The notes under the pieces: generated by a model
The model's input: only the letters and a program-made list of their open reading frames with translations
Told to the model about the DNA's origin: nothing
Databases searched by the model: none
Assembly: GCF_005405105.1 (NCBI RefSeq)
Contig: NZ_BJDK01000014.1
Span: 1-64,000, forward strand
Direction of reading: 5' to 3'
DNA: 64,000 bases
Source of the DNA: Lactiplantibacillus dongliensis
GTDB taxonomy: Bacteria; Bacillota; Bacilli; Lactobacillales; Lactobacillaceae
Part shown: in pieces, positions 7,362 to 16,553 of the stretch
How positions within the stretch are numbered: the stretch's first letter is position 1
How the letters are laid out: each line of letters starts with the position of its first letter
Program-made: the position numbers and the translations under genes

Positions 7362-7857
7362 AATTAACCACCTTTACACAAGTTATTAACAAAGTTATCC
7401 ACAGGTGCATAACTCAATTTGCTACATGTTGTGTTGAACGTATGTTTGCCACAACATTTATTTTGACCGGTTTTGTCAATAGCCCGTCACTTTATCCACA
7501 GTTATTAACAGCAACATTTGTTCGTAGTTCCCGGTTACAAACCCTATTATATCAACAATCTAGTTTGATTAAAATAAATTTCTAAAATTTAATCCACAGC
7601 ATTTTTGATCGCTTGTGGATAACTTTTAAACACCCAGAATTGCCGGGCTAGCGCCTGTTCATAAATTTCCATCCGCGACCATCAAAGTTATCCCCGAAGT
7701 TGTCCACAGTTTTACCCCGCCTATCAAATCGGTAAAAAATGGTTTCCGGATGACCGACTCAGTTTGTTCGGATTCTTTCATAATTATATCGGTTTCATCG
7801 TCTAAATAGGCTTTTTTGAAAGATGAATTTTCGGTTTTTCCAATTTTGGTCGCAAAA
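7362..7857. other. DnaA-box cluster away from oriC
   Basis: The gap between rlmH and htrA holds three perfect TTATCCACA boxes: 7395-7403 and 7492-7500 on plus, 7614-7622 on minus. It also has one-mismatch boxes at 7590-7598 (TAATCCACA) and 7700-7708 (TTGTCCACA), plus weaker TTATTAACA sites at 7383-7391 and 7502-7510 and TTATCCCCG at 7688-7696. No coding potential is seen. It lies about 46 kb from dnaA, so it is either a DnaA titration/regulatory site or a DnaA-controlled promoter for rlmH. Confidence 0.7.
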
Positions 7858-7888
7858 AGCGCCGGAACGGCATTACCGCTCCGGCGCT
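7858..7888 (-). terminator. Terminator of the wal-htrA operon
   Basis: AGCGCCGGA (7858-7866) pairs with TCCGGCGCT (7880-7888), with an inner CGG/CCG. On the minus strand the stem is followed by TTTTT. It lies 20 nt past the htrA stop. Confidence 0.8.
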
Positions 7889-7907
7889 CTTATGAAAGCT
7901 TAATCAT

Positions 7908-9182
7908 TTAATTGGATTGTTTAGTTAACGCTTTGGTAGTTTCGGTTAACTTCATCGTTGTACGCTTTAGTTTCCCGTTGTGATAGTACTTCACACTAAC
8001 CGTATCGTTCACCTGATGGTCATATAAAGCCGTCCGCAACGTTGCTAGACTCGTAATCTTCTTACCACCTAATTCGGTAATAACATCATACTTCGTCAAG
8101 CCAGCTTTCTTCGCCGGTGACCCCGTATAGGTCTTCATAATAACGACCCCTTTAGTCACACTCGTTGGCAGCTTCAAGACTGATTTACGATCACTCGCTT
8201 GAATATTGGACAAGTTATACGTCGCAACCCCTAAGGCTGGCCGAACGACTTCACCGTTCTTGACTAACTCATTGATGATCTTCACAACTTCATTACTTGG
8301 AATTGCAAAGCCCATCCCTTCAACGCTCGTCCCAGAACTATCGGATGACAGCTTCATCGAATTAATCCCGACGACTTGACCTGCTAAGTTAAATAGCGGT
8401 CCGCCAGAGTTCCCAGGGTTAATCGCGGCATCAGTTTGGATAACCGTCGCATAACCGGTTTGTTGTCCGGAGGTATTGGTCGTGGCAATCGTCCGTTTCT
8501 TAGCGGAAATAATCCCTTCCGTCAAAGTCGTCGCGTAGTTAGAGCCTAACGGTGACCCGATTGCTAAGGCACTTTCACCCACTTCGATGCTATCCGAGTT
8601 CCCGAAACTGGCAATCTTAGAAACCTTGGCCGCATTAATCTTTAAAACGGCTAAGTCGGTCACAGAATCGGTCCCGACTAACTTAGCGCTGAGCTTGGTG
8701 CCATCACTCATAATGACGCGAATCGCGTTAGAGCCACTTACCACGTGATTATTCGTCACGATATACGCAGCACTACCACTCTTCTTATAGATCAAGCCAG
8801 AGCCTTCACTATATTCCTGCAACTTACTGTTACTGCTAGAAGACCCAGAATTTGAATTTGACCCATCACTATCCGATGAGCCGTCATCGCCGCCTAAGAT
8901 CCCACTCCAGCCACTAGACGTATTTTGCTTTTGCAAGTTAATCACGGAAACGACAGCGGCCTTATTATCCTTAAAGACCTTCGTTGCTTGCGAGCTCACA
9001 TTAACTTTTACATTGGTCGTTGAAGTTGAGCCCGACTTGTTAGAGCCGGTCGGTACACTGGTTGAAGACGTGGAGACATTATTATTACTCATGTAATTAA
9101 TCCCGCCATAAGCGACCCCGCCACCTAACAAACCGGCGACAAGTGCGGTCACCGCCACTTTAACTAATGAATTATTTGCCAT
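7908..9182 (-). CDS. htrA: HtrA/DegP-type membrane-anchored serine protease
   Basis: 424 residues. A hydrophobic segment at ~8-28 anchors the protein. A Ser/Gly/Asp-rich linker (~90-120) precedes a trypsin-like domain with catalytic His146 (VTNNHVV), Asp176 (DLAVLKI) and Ser259 (GNSGGPL). One PDZ domain occupies ~315-410. It degrades or refolds misfolded exported proteins at the outer face of the membrane. The start at 9182 is preceded by GGGAGGGAAC. It is the last gene of the walRKHIJ group, the usual position in lactobacilli, and probably shares its envelope-stress regulation. A 114-bp gap before it leaves room for an internal promoter. Confidence 0.94.
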   Translation of the reverse strand: MANNSLVKVAVTALVAGLLGGGVAYGGINYMSNNNVSTSSTSVPTGSNKSGSTSTTNVKVNVSSQATKVFKDNKAAVVSVINLQKQNTSSGWSGILGGDDGSSDSDGSNSNSGSSSSNSKLQEYSEGSGLIYKKSGSAAYIVTNNHVVSGSNAIRVIMSDGTKLSAKLVGTDSVTDLAVLKINAAKVSKIASFGNSDSIEVGESALAIGSPLGSNYATTLTEGIISAKKRTIATTNTSGQQTGYATVIQTDAAINPGNSGGPLFNLAGQVVGINSMKLSSDSSGTSVEGMGFAIPSNEVVKIINELVKNGEVVRPALGVATYNLSNIQASDRKSVLKLPTSVTKGVVIMKTYTGSPAKKAGLTKYDVITELGGKKITSLATLRTALYDHQVNDTVSVKYYHNGKLKRTTMKLTETTKALTKQSN

Positions 9183-9296
9183 AATTTCGCGTTAAAACGC
9201 GTTCCCTCCCTACTGATGTTCATTGCTTTAAGCTTATTCTAGCTAAAAAGTGTGATTTTTCTATGACTGAACAATTGTGGAAATATTAAATCGTGA

Positions 9297-10112
9297 TTAT
9301 AGCGTCACTAACTTCGTGGCTGCTTCCGGTTCGGTATCATAGAGTTGGAAATCATGTTCAACACCAAAATCATGTTCTTTCATCATTGAAGCGACCGTTA
9401 AATGTGCCAACGTCTTCATATTATTATCCTGACTCCGGTGACCCAGATAAATCCGCTTCGTATGCCGGCCAATCACGTCCATTAACGCATTAGCGCCATC
9501 TTCATTGGACAAATGGCCCTCATCGCCCAAGATTCGTTGTTTGAGTGGCCAAGGATAACGGCCCATCCGCAACATCTCTAAATCATGGTTGCATTCAAAT
9601 AAATAGCCGTCCGCATCGCGAATCACACCTTCCACCTGTTCAGAAACATAACCGGTATCGGTAATGATCACAAAGGACTTGCCCGCATGGTGTAGTTCAT
9701 AAAATTGCGGTTCGGCAGCATCATGAGAAACACTAAAGGACTCAATATCTAGATCGCCTAAGCCCAACGTCGTATTCGGATCAAAGACGTGACAGAGTTC
9801 GGCAGGCACTTTACCAATCTTATGGGCCATCGCATCCCACGTACCTTGGTTCGCATAGACATCCAAGCCGTATTTACGCGCTAAGATACCCGCGGAATGA
9901 CAATGATCGGTATGCTCATGCGTGACAAATAAACTGTCAACCTCATTGATATCACGGCCGATCGACGTCATTAAATTAGCAATCTTCTTGCCGCTCAAGC
10001 CAGCATCGACTAAGACTTTATGTTCCGGTGTTTCGATATACGTCACGTTGCCGGTACTACCGGACGCTAAGACGCTCACTTGCATTTGATCTGTTGCTAA
10101 TTTTAATACCAT
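9297..10112 (-). CDS. walJ: WalJ/YycJ metallo-beta-lactamase-fold hydrolase
   Basis: 271 residues. The metal-binding motif HEHTDHCH appears at about residues 65-72 within a metallo-beta-lactamase fold that starts VSVLASGSTGNVTYIE. Later metal ligands are plausible in ITDTGYVSE and YLGHRSQDNN. The family is cytoplasmic, linked to cell division and wall homeostasis, and proposed to have 5' exonuclease activity. An upstream AGGAAG supports the ATG at 10112; an internal ATG at 10085 lacks a site. It follows walI in the wal operon. Confidence 0.92.
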   Translation of the reverse strand: MVLKLATDQMQVSVLASGSTGNVTYIETPEHKVLVDAGLSGKKIANLMTSIGRDINEVDSLFVTHEHTDHCHSAGILARKYGLDVYANQGTWDAMAHKIGKVPAELCHVFDPNTTLGLGDLDIESFSVSHDAAEPQFYELHHAGKSFVIITDTGYVSEQVEGVIRDADGYLFECNHDLEMLRMGRYPWPLKQRILGDEGHLSNEDGANALMDVIGRHTKRIYLGHRSQDNNMKTLAHLTVASMMKEHDFGVEHDFQLYDTEPEAATKLVTL

Positions 10113-10294
10113 TATTTAGGTTCTTCCTATCTCTGAAAAATCAACGTTCCCCGTTACCATCGACGACCCATTTTTCCCGGCCACCGGTGCGCATTACCCC
10201 ATATATGATACACGCTTTGAACCGGCATGGAAAGTTATGGCCTTATCAAAAAAGCAATTGCCAACCATTCTAGTGGGGCAATCGCTTATTTTAA

Positions 10295-11158
10295 CTATTC
10301 AGCATTCCAAATCATCCCGGCGGCGACATCGCCAGTCGTCTCACTCGTCGCCGTGTTAGCGGTATTGGCCTTCATCGCAGCCCCGGTAAAGGCATTGATC
10401 CGATGTAAGCTGATATTGGAACTATTTTTACTACGAACCGCAAAGACCCAAGTTGGCACATACACACTACTGTCTTTTAGCTTCAGCAGGCGTGAATAGC
10501 CCAACCGACCCCACACAATCCGCGAGTCATTTGAGACTTGATTATATTGGTACAACGCCACTAAGGCTTTCTTCTCACTAATTGTGACCGCCTTTTCGCG
10601 CAACGTTTTGACGTTATTGACATAGCCTTGCGTATAACCAATCAATTGATGGTTCTTATTGATCGTCAAGTGTAACTGGCCAGTCACCGTCAGAATCTTA
10701 CCATCCGCAACTTTTTGCACATAAACGTAATCGCTATTAGAAGATAACTCCGCACTATACACGTATTCATCACCGTGAATCACATTAGTCGCTGACTTAA
10801 CATACTGATTTAACGTTTTTTCAGGATGTTCCGGATCGACCGTTACGGACGTCCGCAGCGTGCTGGTTATCTTACCGTTACTCAAGACGCGTGTCGATTG
10901 GTCAGTTAACTGATTCAAGTGCGATTTCAACCCGCTGTCGTTATTCCCCGCGATATAGTACCCATTATTTTCCTTACCACTGGGCGCGCTAAAGCTGATA
11001 TTGTCATCGCGCATTTCACGAATCACGGTCGTCGTTGTATCATTCGCCGACTTCGTACTCGTATCGCTCGAACTGGTCTGCACAAACATGTAGACCAAGA
11101 ACACATCTAGGACGACAAAGGCCACCAGGAAGATCCATTCAATTCTACGAAAATTCAT
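10295..11158 (-). CDS. walI: WalI/YycI, regulator of the WalK sensor kinase
   Basis: 287 residues. A short N-terminal cytoplasmic stretch and one transmembrane helix (~7-27, WIFLVAFVVLDVFLVYMFV) precede a large extracellular domain of the YycI type. With WalH it binds WalK in the membrane and restrains or tunes its activity. It starts 12 nt after walH ends, so the two are co-translated. The sequence is divergent, as is usual for this family, so the call rests on position and topology as much as on similarity. Confidence 0.88.
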   Translation of the reverse strand: MNFRRIEWIFLVAFVVLDVFLVYMFVQTSSSDTSTKSANDTTTTVIREMRDDNISFSAPSGKENNGYYIAGNNDSGLKSHLNQLTDQSTRVLSNGKITSTLRTSVTVDPEHPEKTLNQYVKSATNVIHGDEYVYSAELSSNSDYVYVQKVADGKILTVTGQLHLTINKNHQLIGYTQGYVNNVKTLREKAVTISEKKALVALYQYNQVSNDSRIVWGRLGYSRLLKLKDSSVYVPTWVFAVRSKNSSNISLHRINAFTGAAMKANTANTATSETTGDVAAGMIWNAE

Positions 11159-11170
11159 TATGCGTCCCCC

Positions 11171-12496
11171 TTACGAACCACTCAGCATGGATGTATATGT
11201 CCGCCAAGCGCCATTGTAATAGACGTAGTACGTCGGATTGAGATCAATCACTAATTTCGACGACGTATTCTTCGACCAGTGGTAGCCAAGTTCAATACTG
11301 CCCAACTTGTTTTCTTTATAACCAGCCGCAACTAACTTCTTTAAAACGGTGCTCGTACTTGGCAAGGTGACCGACTGTTGTTTCCCAGTCGTTGGAACGG
11401 GGACTTGCAGACTATATAGTGAGAAGTAATAGCGTTCCAAGCTGTTGGTCGTCATTTGTACCCGCACGTCACCATTTTCCGTTTGGTTGAAGATTGGGAA
11501 CCCTTCAACATAACTCCGATAAATCACGCTGTTACTTGTCGTATCGTAGCCGTAGTAACGGATATTATCCATCGGCACCCCAATGCTAACCAAGTGATTG
11601 TAGCTCTTGCGCAGCTGCGTCGTTAACGTTAACTGCCGCTGATTGCCGGCATCACTATAGTCTTCATACTTAACGGTACCTTGTTTCGTATTCACCGTCA
11701 TGCGTTTATACGAACCAGTCGTATATTCTTGTTCGTGCTTGCGATTATGGACGGTGACAGACGAGTTGCCATCCGCATCTAACAGCCGGTTAGCCAATTG
11801 ACTCGCCGCCAGTTTATTCAGCAGATAACTATATTGTTGCATCTTCACTGGCTGAGTGTAGTCCAAATACGTCGCATTATGCCGATACGTCATGACGACC
11901 GGAATCGACTTGACACTAACCGCGGCGAGGATCTTTTGCATTCTTGTCAGTGACTTTCGCTTGAGGCGGACACTATAGATCTGATGCTGACTATCATTTA
12001 AAAGATAAACATGGCTCGTATCATTGATGGGAATCACGATGCGACTGAACTTCGCCGCTCGATAGCTTTGCAAGTTCTGACTGAAGATCGTATTGAACAT
12101 GCTGACCGTCACACTATCCGGAAAGTTCAAGACATACGAATCTTGACCATTCAACAGGGCCGTATAGCTACGTGCCGATGTGACTCGGACCTTCGAGATA
12201 CTCCGGGCGTCCCATTTGCTAATTTGTTCTTTGAATTGGGTCACCAGACTGACATTTTTATTAATCAGTAAGGTTTGCTTGCCCTTAGCATCCGTATGCA
12301 CGAGTTGGGTCGGCAAATAAACATCATCAATTGTCCGCGTCGCAATCGTCGAATTGGAACTGGCCGTACTGACCTTACTTTCCCGTTCATAACGCGACGG
12401 ATTCGTCCAAATGTACATCGACAACCCAATACTGAGTAGAATCAATAGGGATAGTCCGATCGGCAGAATTAGCCGTCTAAGCCTTCGCATCATCAT
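11171..12496 (-). CDS. walH: WalH/YycH, regulator of the WalK sensor kinase
   Basis: About 441 residues from the ATG at 12496. The frame is open further up to 12604 inside walK, but GAGGAGGAT sits 9 nt before the ATG triplet cluster at 12496-12490, and the protein then starts properly with MMMRRLRRLILPIGLSLL followed by a membrane helix. The rest is an extracellular YycH-type domain. It overlaps the end of walK by 20 bp. It acts with WalI on the periplasm-like side of WalK. Confidence 0.88.
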   Translation of the reverse strand: MMMRRLRRLILPIGLSLLILLSIGLSMYIWTNPSRYERESKVSTASSNSTIATRTIDDVYLPTQLVHTDAKGKQTLLINKNVSLVTQFKEQISKWDARSISKVRVTSARSYTALLNGQDSYVLNFPDSVTVSMFNTIFSQNLQSYRAAKFSRIVIPINDTSHVYLLNDSQHQIYSVRLKRKSLTRMQKILAAVSVKSIPVVMTYRHNATYLDYTQPVKMQQYSYLLNKLAASQLANRLLDADGNSSVTVHNRKHEQEYTTGSYKRMTVNTKQGTVKYEDYSDAGNQRQLTLTTQLRKSYNHLVSIGVPMDNIRYYGYDTTSNSVIYRSYVEGFPIFNQTENGDVRVQMTTNSLERYYFSLYSLQVPVPTTGKQQSVTLPSTSTVLKKLVAAGYKENKLGSIELGYHWSKNTSSKLVIDLNPTYYVYYNGAWRTYTSMLSGS

Positions 12497-14354
12497 CCCA
12501 AAGATCCTCCTCTTCATAAGGTTCATATGGCAACGAAATATAGAACGTCGAGCCTTGGCCTTCAACACTATCGACCCAGATACGACCACCGAGCATTTGA
12601 ACAACTTCCTTAGAAATCGCTAAGCCCAGTCCAGTCCCGCCTTGTGCCCGTGAACGGGCTTTATCAACCCGGAAGAACCGATCAAAGACGTGATTCAAGT
12701 CAGCCCGTGGAATCCCTAAGCCTTGGTCATTAATACTAATGATGACTTGATTATGCGTCTCCAAAAGCCGACAAGTCACCACCCCGCCATCGGGGGAATA
12801 CTTAATCGCATTATTCATAATATTATCGAGCACTTGGGTAAACTTATCGGTATCGATTTCGACCCACAAGTCCCGTTTCGTAAATTCACGCTTAATCGTG
12901 TAGTATTTGGCTGGATTATCGTCTTTTTTCAAGATCATATCAAAGCGATTGAGGACATAGTTAAACATCTCGTTGATATTGACAAGTTCCATATCAACTC
13001 TAGTCGTGCCAGAATCCATCCGTGACAAGCTTAGCAGCTCATTAATCATCCGAATCATCCGGTCAGTCTCTTCTTGGGTCACCTTTAAAAAGCCGGGCGC
13101 CACTTCCGGATCTTTCCACGCCCCATCGCTTAACGCTTCAATATAACTACGTAAACTGGTTAAGGGTGTCCGCAATTCATGCGACACGTTAGAAACGAAC
13201 TGCTTCCGATCATTATCAATCTTTTGCTGTTCCGTGACGTCGTGCAAGACACAGACCAAGCCGCTAATAAAGCCAGATTCCCGTTGAATCAGTGAGAAAT
13301 AAGCGTTCAAAATCAAATCTCGTTCATTCGATGAGAAATCGAGCGTGAGTTCATCCTGATTTTCAATTAAATCCCGTAACGAATAGTCATCCCGAATTTG
13401 AAGCATATCTAAAATCGAGCTGCCAATTGCTTTTTCAGCGGTCACATCCATAAAATCGGACGCCGTTTCATTAATAATCGTAATATTACCGCGCCGATCC
13501 GTCGCGATAACGCCATCACTCATATGCGCCAGGACACTATCCAGCCGTCGCCGTTCCGCTTCAGTCGATTCTTGGGCCTCTTCAACCCGAATCGACAAGT
13601 TATTGATGGCACCGGCTAATTGCCCCAATTCATCATCACTATAAACGCGCACTTGTCCCGCGTAATCGCCACGCGCAATTCGTTGCGTCTGTTGTTTCAT
13701 TTCTTCAATCGGTCGGGTAATTGCCCGGGCAATGATAATAGCAATCACCAGTCCTAACGCGATCGCAATCAGTGATGCCGAAGCAAAGATCACCATAATA
13801 CTATTGATCGTATTGTAGACTGACTTCATATTTGCCCGGACATACAAGACGCCGACTAGCTGATTACTATTTCCGGTCGAATTAGAATTATATAACGGTA
13901 CAATCGAAATATAGTAACGACTATTATCTTGGGTATCATAAGTGTTCTTCGTATAAGAACGATTATTATAAATTGCATTCTTAATGTTACGATCGGTTGT
14001 CTTTTGACCAATGATTGCTTGATCATTGACGTCATTAGTCCCCCGAATCGTACCTTTACTGTCGACCACGCGGACCTCATCCACGCTAGAATTGTTAATT
14101 TCAGACAGAATTGACTTGATTTGCGCATTCGCCTTAACGGTTCCATTCGTCGACAGCTGTTCTGCCAAGGAATTATCCACATAAGTCGGAATTTGGACCT
14201 GACTCTTAAATTGCCGTAAGTTCTCCGTTTCAAGTTGCCGCACAAAGACGGCCCCAACGATTTCTAACGTAATTAATAGGAGTAACGCAAACACTAACGC
14301 AATTTTAAAATTGATCGTTTTAAAGAAGTTTCTCCGTTTAATAAATCTAAACAC
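12477..14354 (-). CDS. walK: WalK essential sensor histidine kinase
   Basis: 625 residues. Transmembrane helices at ~12-34 and ~183-207 flank an extracellular sensor domain. A HAMP domain (ARAITRPIEEMKQQTQRIA), a cytoplasmic PAS domain (~265-330), a HisKA box with the phospho-accepting His in VSHELRTPLTSLRSY (~390), and a HATPase domain with NAIKYSPDGG and GTGLGLAISKE follow in order. It senses cell-wall status and phosphorylates WalR to control autolysins and wall synthesis. It lies 13 nt after walR in the same operon. Confidence 0.96.
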   Translation of the reverse strand: MFRFIKRRNFFKTINFKIALVFALLLLITLEIVGAVFVRQLETENLRQFKSQVQIPTYVDNSLAEQLSTNGTVKANAQIKSILSEINNSSVDEVRVVDSKGTIRGTNDVNDQAIIGQKTTDRNIKNAIYNNRSYTKNTYDTQDNSRYYISIVPLYNSNSTGNSNQLVGVLYVRANMKSVYNTINSIMVIFASASLIAIALGLVIAIIIARAITRPIEEMKQQTQRIARGDYAGQVRVYSDDELGQLAGAINNLSIRVEEAQESTEAERRRLDSVLAHMSDGVIATDRRGNITIINETASDFMDVTAEKAIGSSILDMLQIRDDYSLRDLIENQDELTLDFSSNERDLILNAYFSLIQRESGFISGLVCVLHDVTEQQKIDNDRKQFVSNVSHELRTPLTSLRSYIEALSDGAWKDPEVAPGFLKVTQEETDRMIRMINELLSLSRMDSGTTRVDMELVNINEMFNYVLNRFDMILKKDDNPAKYYTIKREFTKRDLWVEIDTDKFTQVLDNIMNNAIKYSPDGGVVTCRLLETHNQVIISINDQGLGIPRADLNHVFDRFFRVDKARSRAQGGTGLGLAISKEVVQMLGGRIWVDSVEGQGSTFYISLPYEPYEEEDLWDDDAKA

Positions 14355-14367
14355 GGTTCAATGCCCT

Positions 14368-15075
14368 CTACTCATTTTCTGGATTGCGGAGATAGTAGCC
14401 AACACCCCGCCGTGTGACCAACCATTTAGGATGGCTGGGATTATCTTCAACTTTTTCACGTAACCGCCGCACCGTCACGTCAACGGTCCGCACATCACCA
14501 AAGTAATCATACCCCCACACTGTTTGTAGTAAGTGTTCACGCGTCATGACTTGGCCGATATGTTGCGCTAAGTAATGAAGCAATTCAAACTCACGGTGTG
14601 TCAGTTCGATGTTATCACCGCGCTTTGAGACCATGTAAGCATCGGGATGAATGACTAAATCACCAATTTCGATGTCAGAATTCGTCTCTTCTTCGGCCGG
14701 TTGGGCAGCTGCGGAGCCTTGCCGCCGTAAGTTAGCTTTGACCCGAGCAACCAATTCCCGGTTAGAAAATGGCTTTGTCACATAATCATCGGCCCCTAAT
14801 TCAAGCCCCAAGACCTTATCTAACTCTGAGTCCTTGGCCGTAACCATAATGATTGGCATGTCATAATTCTTGCGTACTTGACGCGCTACTTCTAGACCAT
14901 CCATCTTCGGTAACATCAGATCAAGTAGGATTAAATCTGGATGAACTTCATCAACTTTTTGAAGTGCTTCTTCACCATCAGCAGCGACATGCACTTCATA
15001 ACCTTCTTTGGTTAAATTAAACTTCATAATATCTGAGATCGGTTTTTCGTCATCAACGACTAAAATTTTCTTCAT
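14368..15075 (-). CDS. walR: WalR response regulator
   Basis: 235 residues, OmpR/PhoB family. The receiver domain (1-120) has the acidic pair VVDDEKP, the phosphorylated Asp in [13 protein letters not shown], and the Lys in [12 protein letters not shown]. The C-terminal winged helix spans ~135-232 ([26 protein letters not shown]). First gene of the walRKHIJ operon. A good ribosome binding site (AAGGAGGAA) precedes the ATG at 15075. Confidence 0.96.
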   Translation of the reverse strand: MKKILVVDDEKPISDIMKFNLTKEGYEVHVAADGEEALQKVDEVHPDLILLDLMLPKMDGLEVARQVRKNYDMPIIMVTAKDSELDKVLGLELGADDYVTKPFSNRELVARVKANLRRQGSAAAQPAEEETNSDIEIGDLVIHPDAYMVSKRGDNIELTHREFELLHYLAQHIGQVMTREHLLQTVWGYDYFGDVRTVDVTVRRLREKVEDNPSHPKWLVTRRGVGYYLRNPENE

Positions 15076-15250
15076 AACGATTCTTCCTCCTTAGGGGAAA
15101 ACAGTTGCAATTTTTAAAGATTCGAGTAGTTGCGGGTGTTAGTTGGTCAACCCGCGTCAGGTGGCCGAAAAAAGTTTCTTTTCAGCACTGGTTTTAGTAT
15201 ATCACAAATACTAAGAGCTTTCTTTGATTGCTAATCCGCGGGTTAACGGT

Positions 15251-15264
15251 ATTTCCCGGGAAAT
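15251..15264. repeat. Palindrome ATTTCCCGGGAAAT, copy 1
   Basis: A 14-bp perfect palindrome upstream of walR. The identical sequence occurs at 45476-45489 between gyrA and rpsF. It could be an operator; the regulator is unknown. Confidence 0.45.
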
Positions 15265-15389
15265 ATCGTTGCTAATTTCAGCATCATTAAGTGCCGATTT
15301 TCCACAGAAATTCACCTTTTTTGAAAAAAGTTTCGAAAAACTATTGTCAGAACCCTGAATTCATGATATTATATTTTTTGTTGAGTTAT

Positions 15390-15462
15390 GGGCAGTTAGC
15401 TCAGCTGGCAGAGCAACGGACTCTTAATCCGTGGGTCCAGGGTTCGATCCCCTGACTGCCCA
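15390..15462 (+). tRNA. tRNA-Lys (CTT)
   Basis: A complete 73-nt cloverleaf. The acceptor arms GGGCAGT and ACTGCCC pair, the D arm is GCTC...GAGC, and the anticodon arm ACGGA-CTCTTAA-TCCGT has anticodon CTT at 15423-15425. The T arm is CAGGGTTCGATCCCCTG and the discriminator base is A. No CCA is encoded. It stands alone and is followed by a terminator. Confidence 0.97.
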
Positions 15463-15475
15463 TCATATAACCACT

Positions 15476-15522
15476 AATCAGTTTTCACGCTGTGAGCATT
15501 CACCGTGAGAGCTGATTTTTTT
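15476..15522 (+). terminator. Terminator after tRNA-Lys
   Basis: AATCAG (15476-15481) pairs with CTGATT, with an inner TCACG/CGTGA and then seven T. Confidence 0.75.
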
Positions 15523-15695
15523 ATGGCCATTTTTCCAGTAACCTTGTGACCACCGATAATTTAGGCGCTTATCAGTATAATCGACCACCCTCGAATGCTT
15601 TTTGGCTTCCAAGCGTGGCAAACGTCAAATGAGCATATCAGCTGACAATTTCAACAATAATCGGCATACTTATATCCTAAAAAGAGGTGCTAACC

Positions 15696-16130
15696 ATGCA
15701 ACACACGACCCGTCAAAGCGCCGCGCAAATGATTGCGACTACTGACGTCTTCACCGTCGCCACCATTGATGCAAGCGGCTTTCCAACGACGGTCGCCCTG
15801 AGTCCCTTAGCCACTGAACGAACCTTAACCCGGTTATTCTTCTATACTAGTCGACAAACGACGACCGTTAAAAACATCCAAGCCTGTCACCGAGCCACTT
15901 TGTTTTGTTACGACCAAGCCACTTATTCCTCACTAATGCTCAAAGGTCATCTAACCGAAGTGGGTGCTTCTCAGTTTCCATCCGGTTGGCAGCAGGCCTT
16001 AACCCCCTTTCAACGGGCACTGAATTACCACGATCCCGTTATCTTACAATTTCAGACAAGTGCCATCAAGGTTCGCCAAGCCATGACTATTGACCATTTA
16101 GAGCTAGGTCCGCAACCTGATGACGAGTAA
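15696..16130 (+). CDS. Pyridoxamine 5'-phosphate oxidase-fold (FMN-binding split barrel) protein
   Basis: 144 residues from the ATG at 15696, which has AGAGGTG about 6 nt upstream; a GTG at 15687 overlaps that site and is rejected. The pattern (VFTVATIDASGFPTTVALSP, then FFYTSRQTTTVKNIQACHRATLFCYD, then LMLKGHLTEV) is that of small PNPOx-like flavin-binding split-barrel proteins such as general stress or FMN-dependent reductases. The substrate is unknown. It is a single gene with its own terminator. Confidence 0.8.
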   Translation: MQHTTRQSAAQMIATTDVFTVATIDASGFPTTVALSPLATERTLTRLFFYTSRQTTTVKNIQACHRATLFCYDQATYSSLMLKGHLTEVGASQFPSGWQQALTPFQRALNYHDPVILQFQTSAIKVRQAMTIDHLELGPQPDDE

Positions 16131-16146
16131 CCGAGTAACGATGAAT

Positions 16147-16171
16147 TTGGGGCAATCCCAAGCTCTTTTTT
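16147..16171 (+). terminator. Terminator after the PNPOx-fold gene
   Basis: TTGGG (16147-16151) pairs with CCCAA (16157-16161), followed by GCTC and a run of six T. Confidence 0.6.
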
Positions 16172-16340
16172 CGACGGCTTGTCATAAGCACTTCGTTCGC
16201 TCACTTCCCGTTCAGTCACCTTAATAATTAACCGCACTTTTCGCTAAAGTTCGTGTCAATTTCAACACCATTATTTGCAGACCATTTTAAAAGGGACTAA
16301 CCTTAAACTAGAATTAAATTTTTTATTTCTTATGTATTAT

Positions 16341-16514
16341 CTAATTTATGAGAATGGCAGTGCCGGTCATCCGGCTTGAATTCAGGGCACTTTAACCTAG
16401 TTCGAAGCATCCTGAGACTACCGGTCTGGTCCAAGCAGTAAGTTAAGCTAACCGCCATAAATTCATCAGACCAATTATCCAGCAAGCCGGCTGTCGGACA
16501 ACCTCATAAGTTAG
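16341..16514 (+). ncRNA. Candidate structured RNA with a long closing stem (6S-like architecture or GH65 leader)
   Basis: CTAATTTATGAG (16341-16352) pairs with CTCATAAGTTAG (16503-16514) over 12 bp with one G-U. Further in, TGCCGGTCA (16361-16369) pairs imperfectly with TGTCGGACA, and CCGGCTTG (16371-16378) pairs with CAAGCCGG (16483-16490). An internal bubble and an apical hairpin (GGTCTG/CAGACC) follow. A TATTAT box at 16335-16340 could start transcription. This closing stem, bubble and apical hairpin plan recalls 6S RNA, but I cannot confirm a family. It could instead be the leader of the downstream GH65 gene. Confidence 0.35.
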
Positions 16515-16553
16515 TTTTGTCGCACTAATTTTAGACAAGGGGTGGACCAATCA

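Noticed and set aside
12497-12604. Long form of WalH starting inside walK
   Set aside because: It lacks a ribosome binding site and would add 36 residues before a normal membrane anchor. The ATG at 12496 has GAGGAGG upstream.
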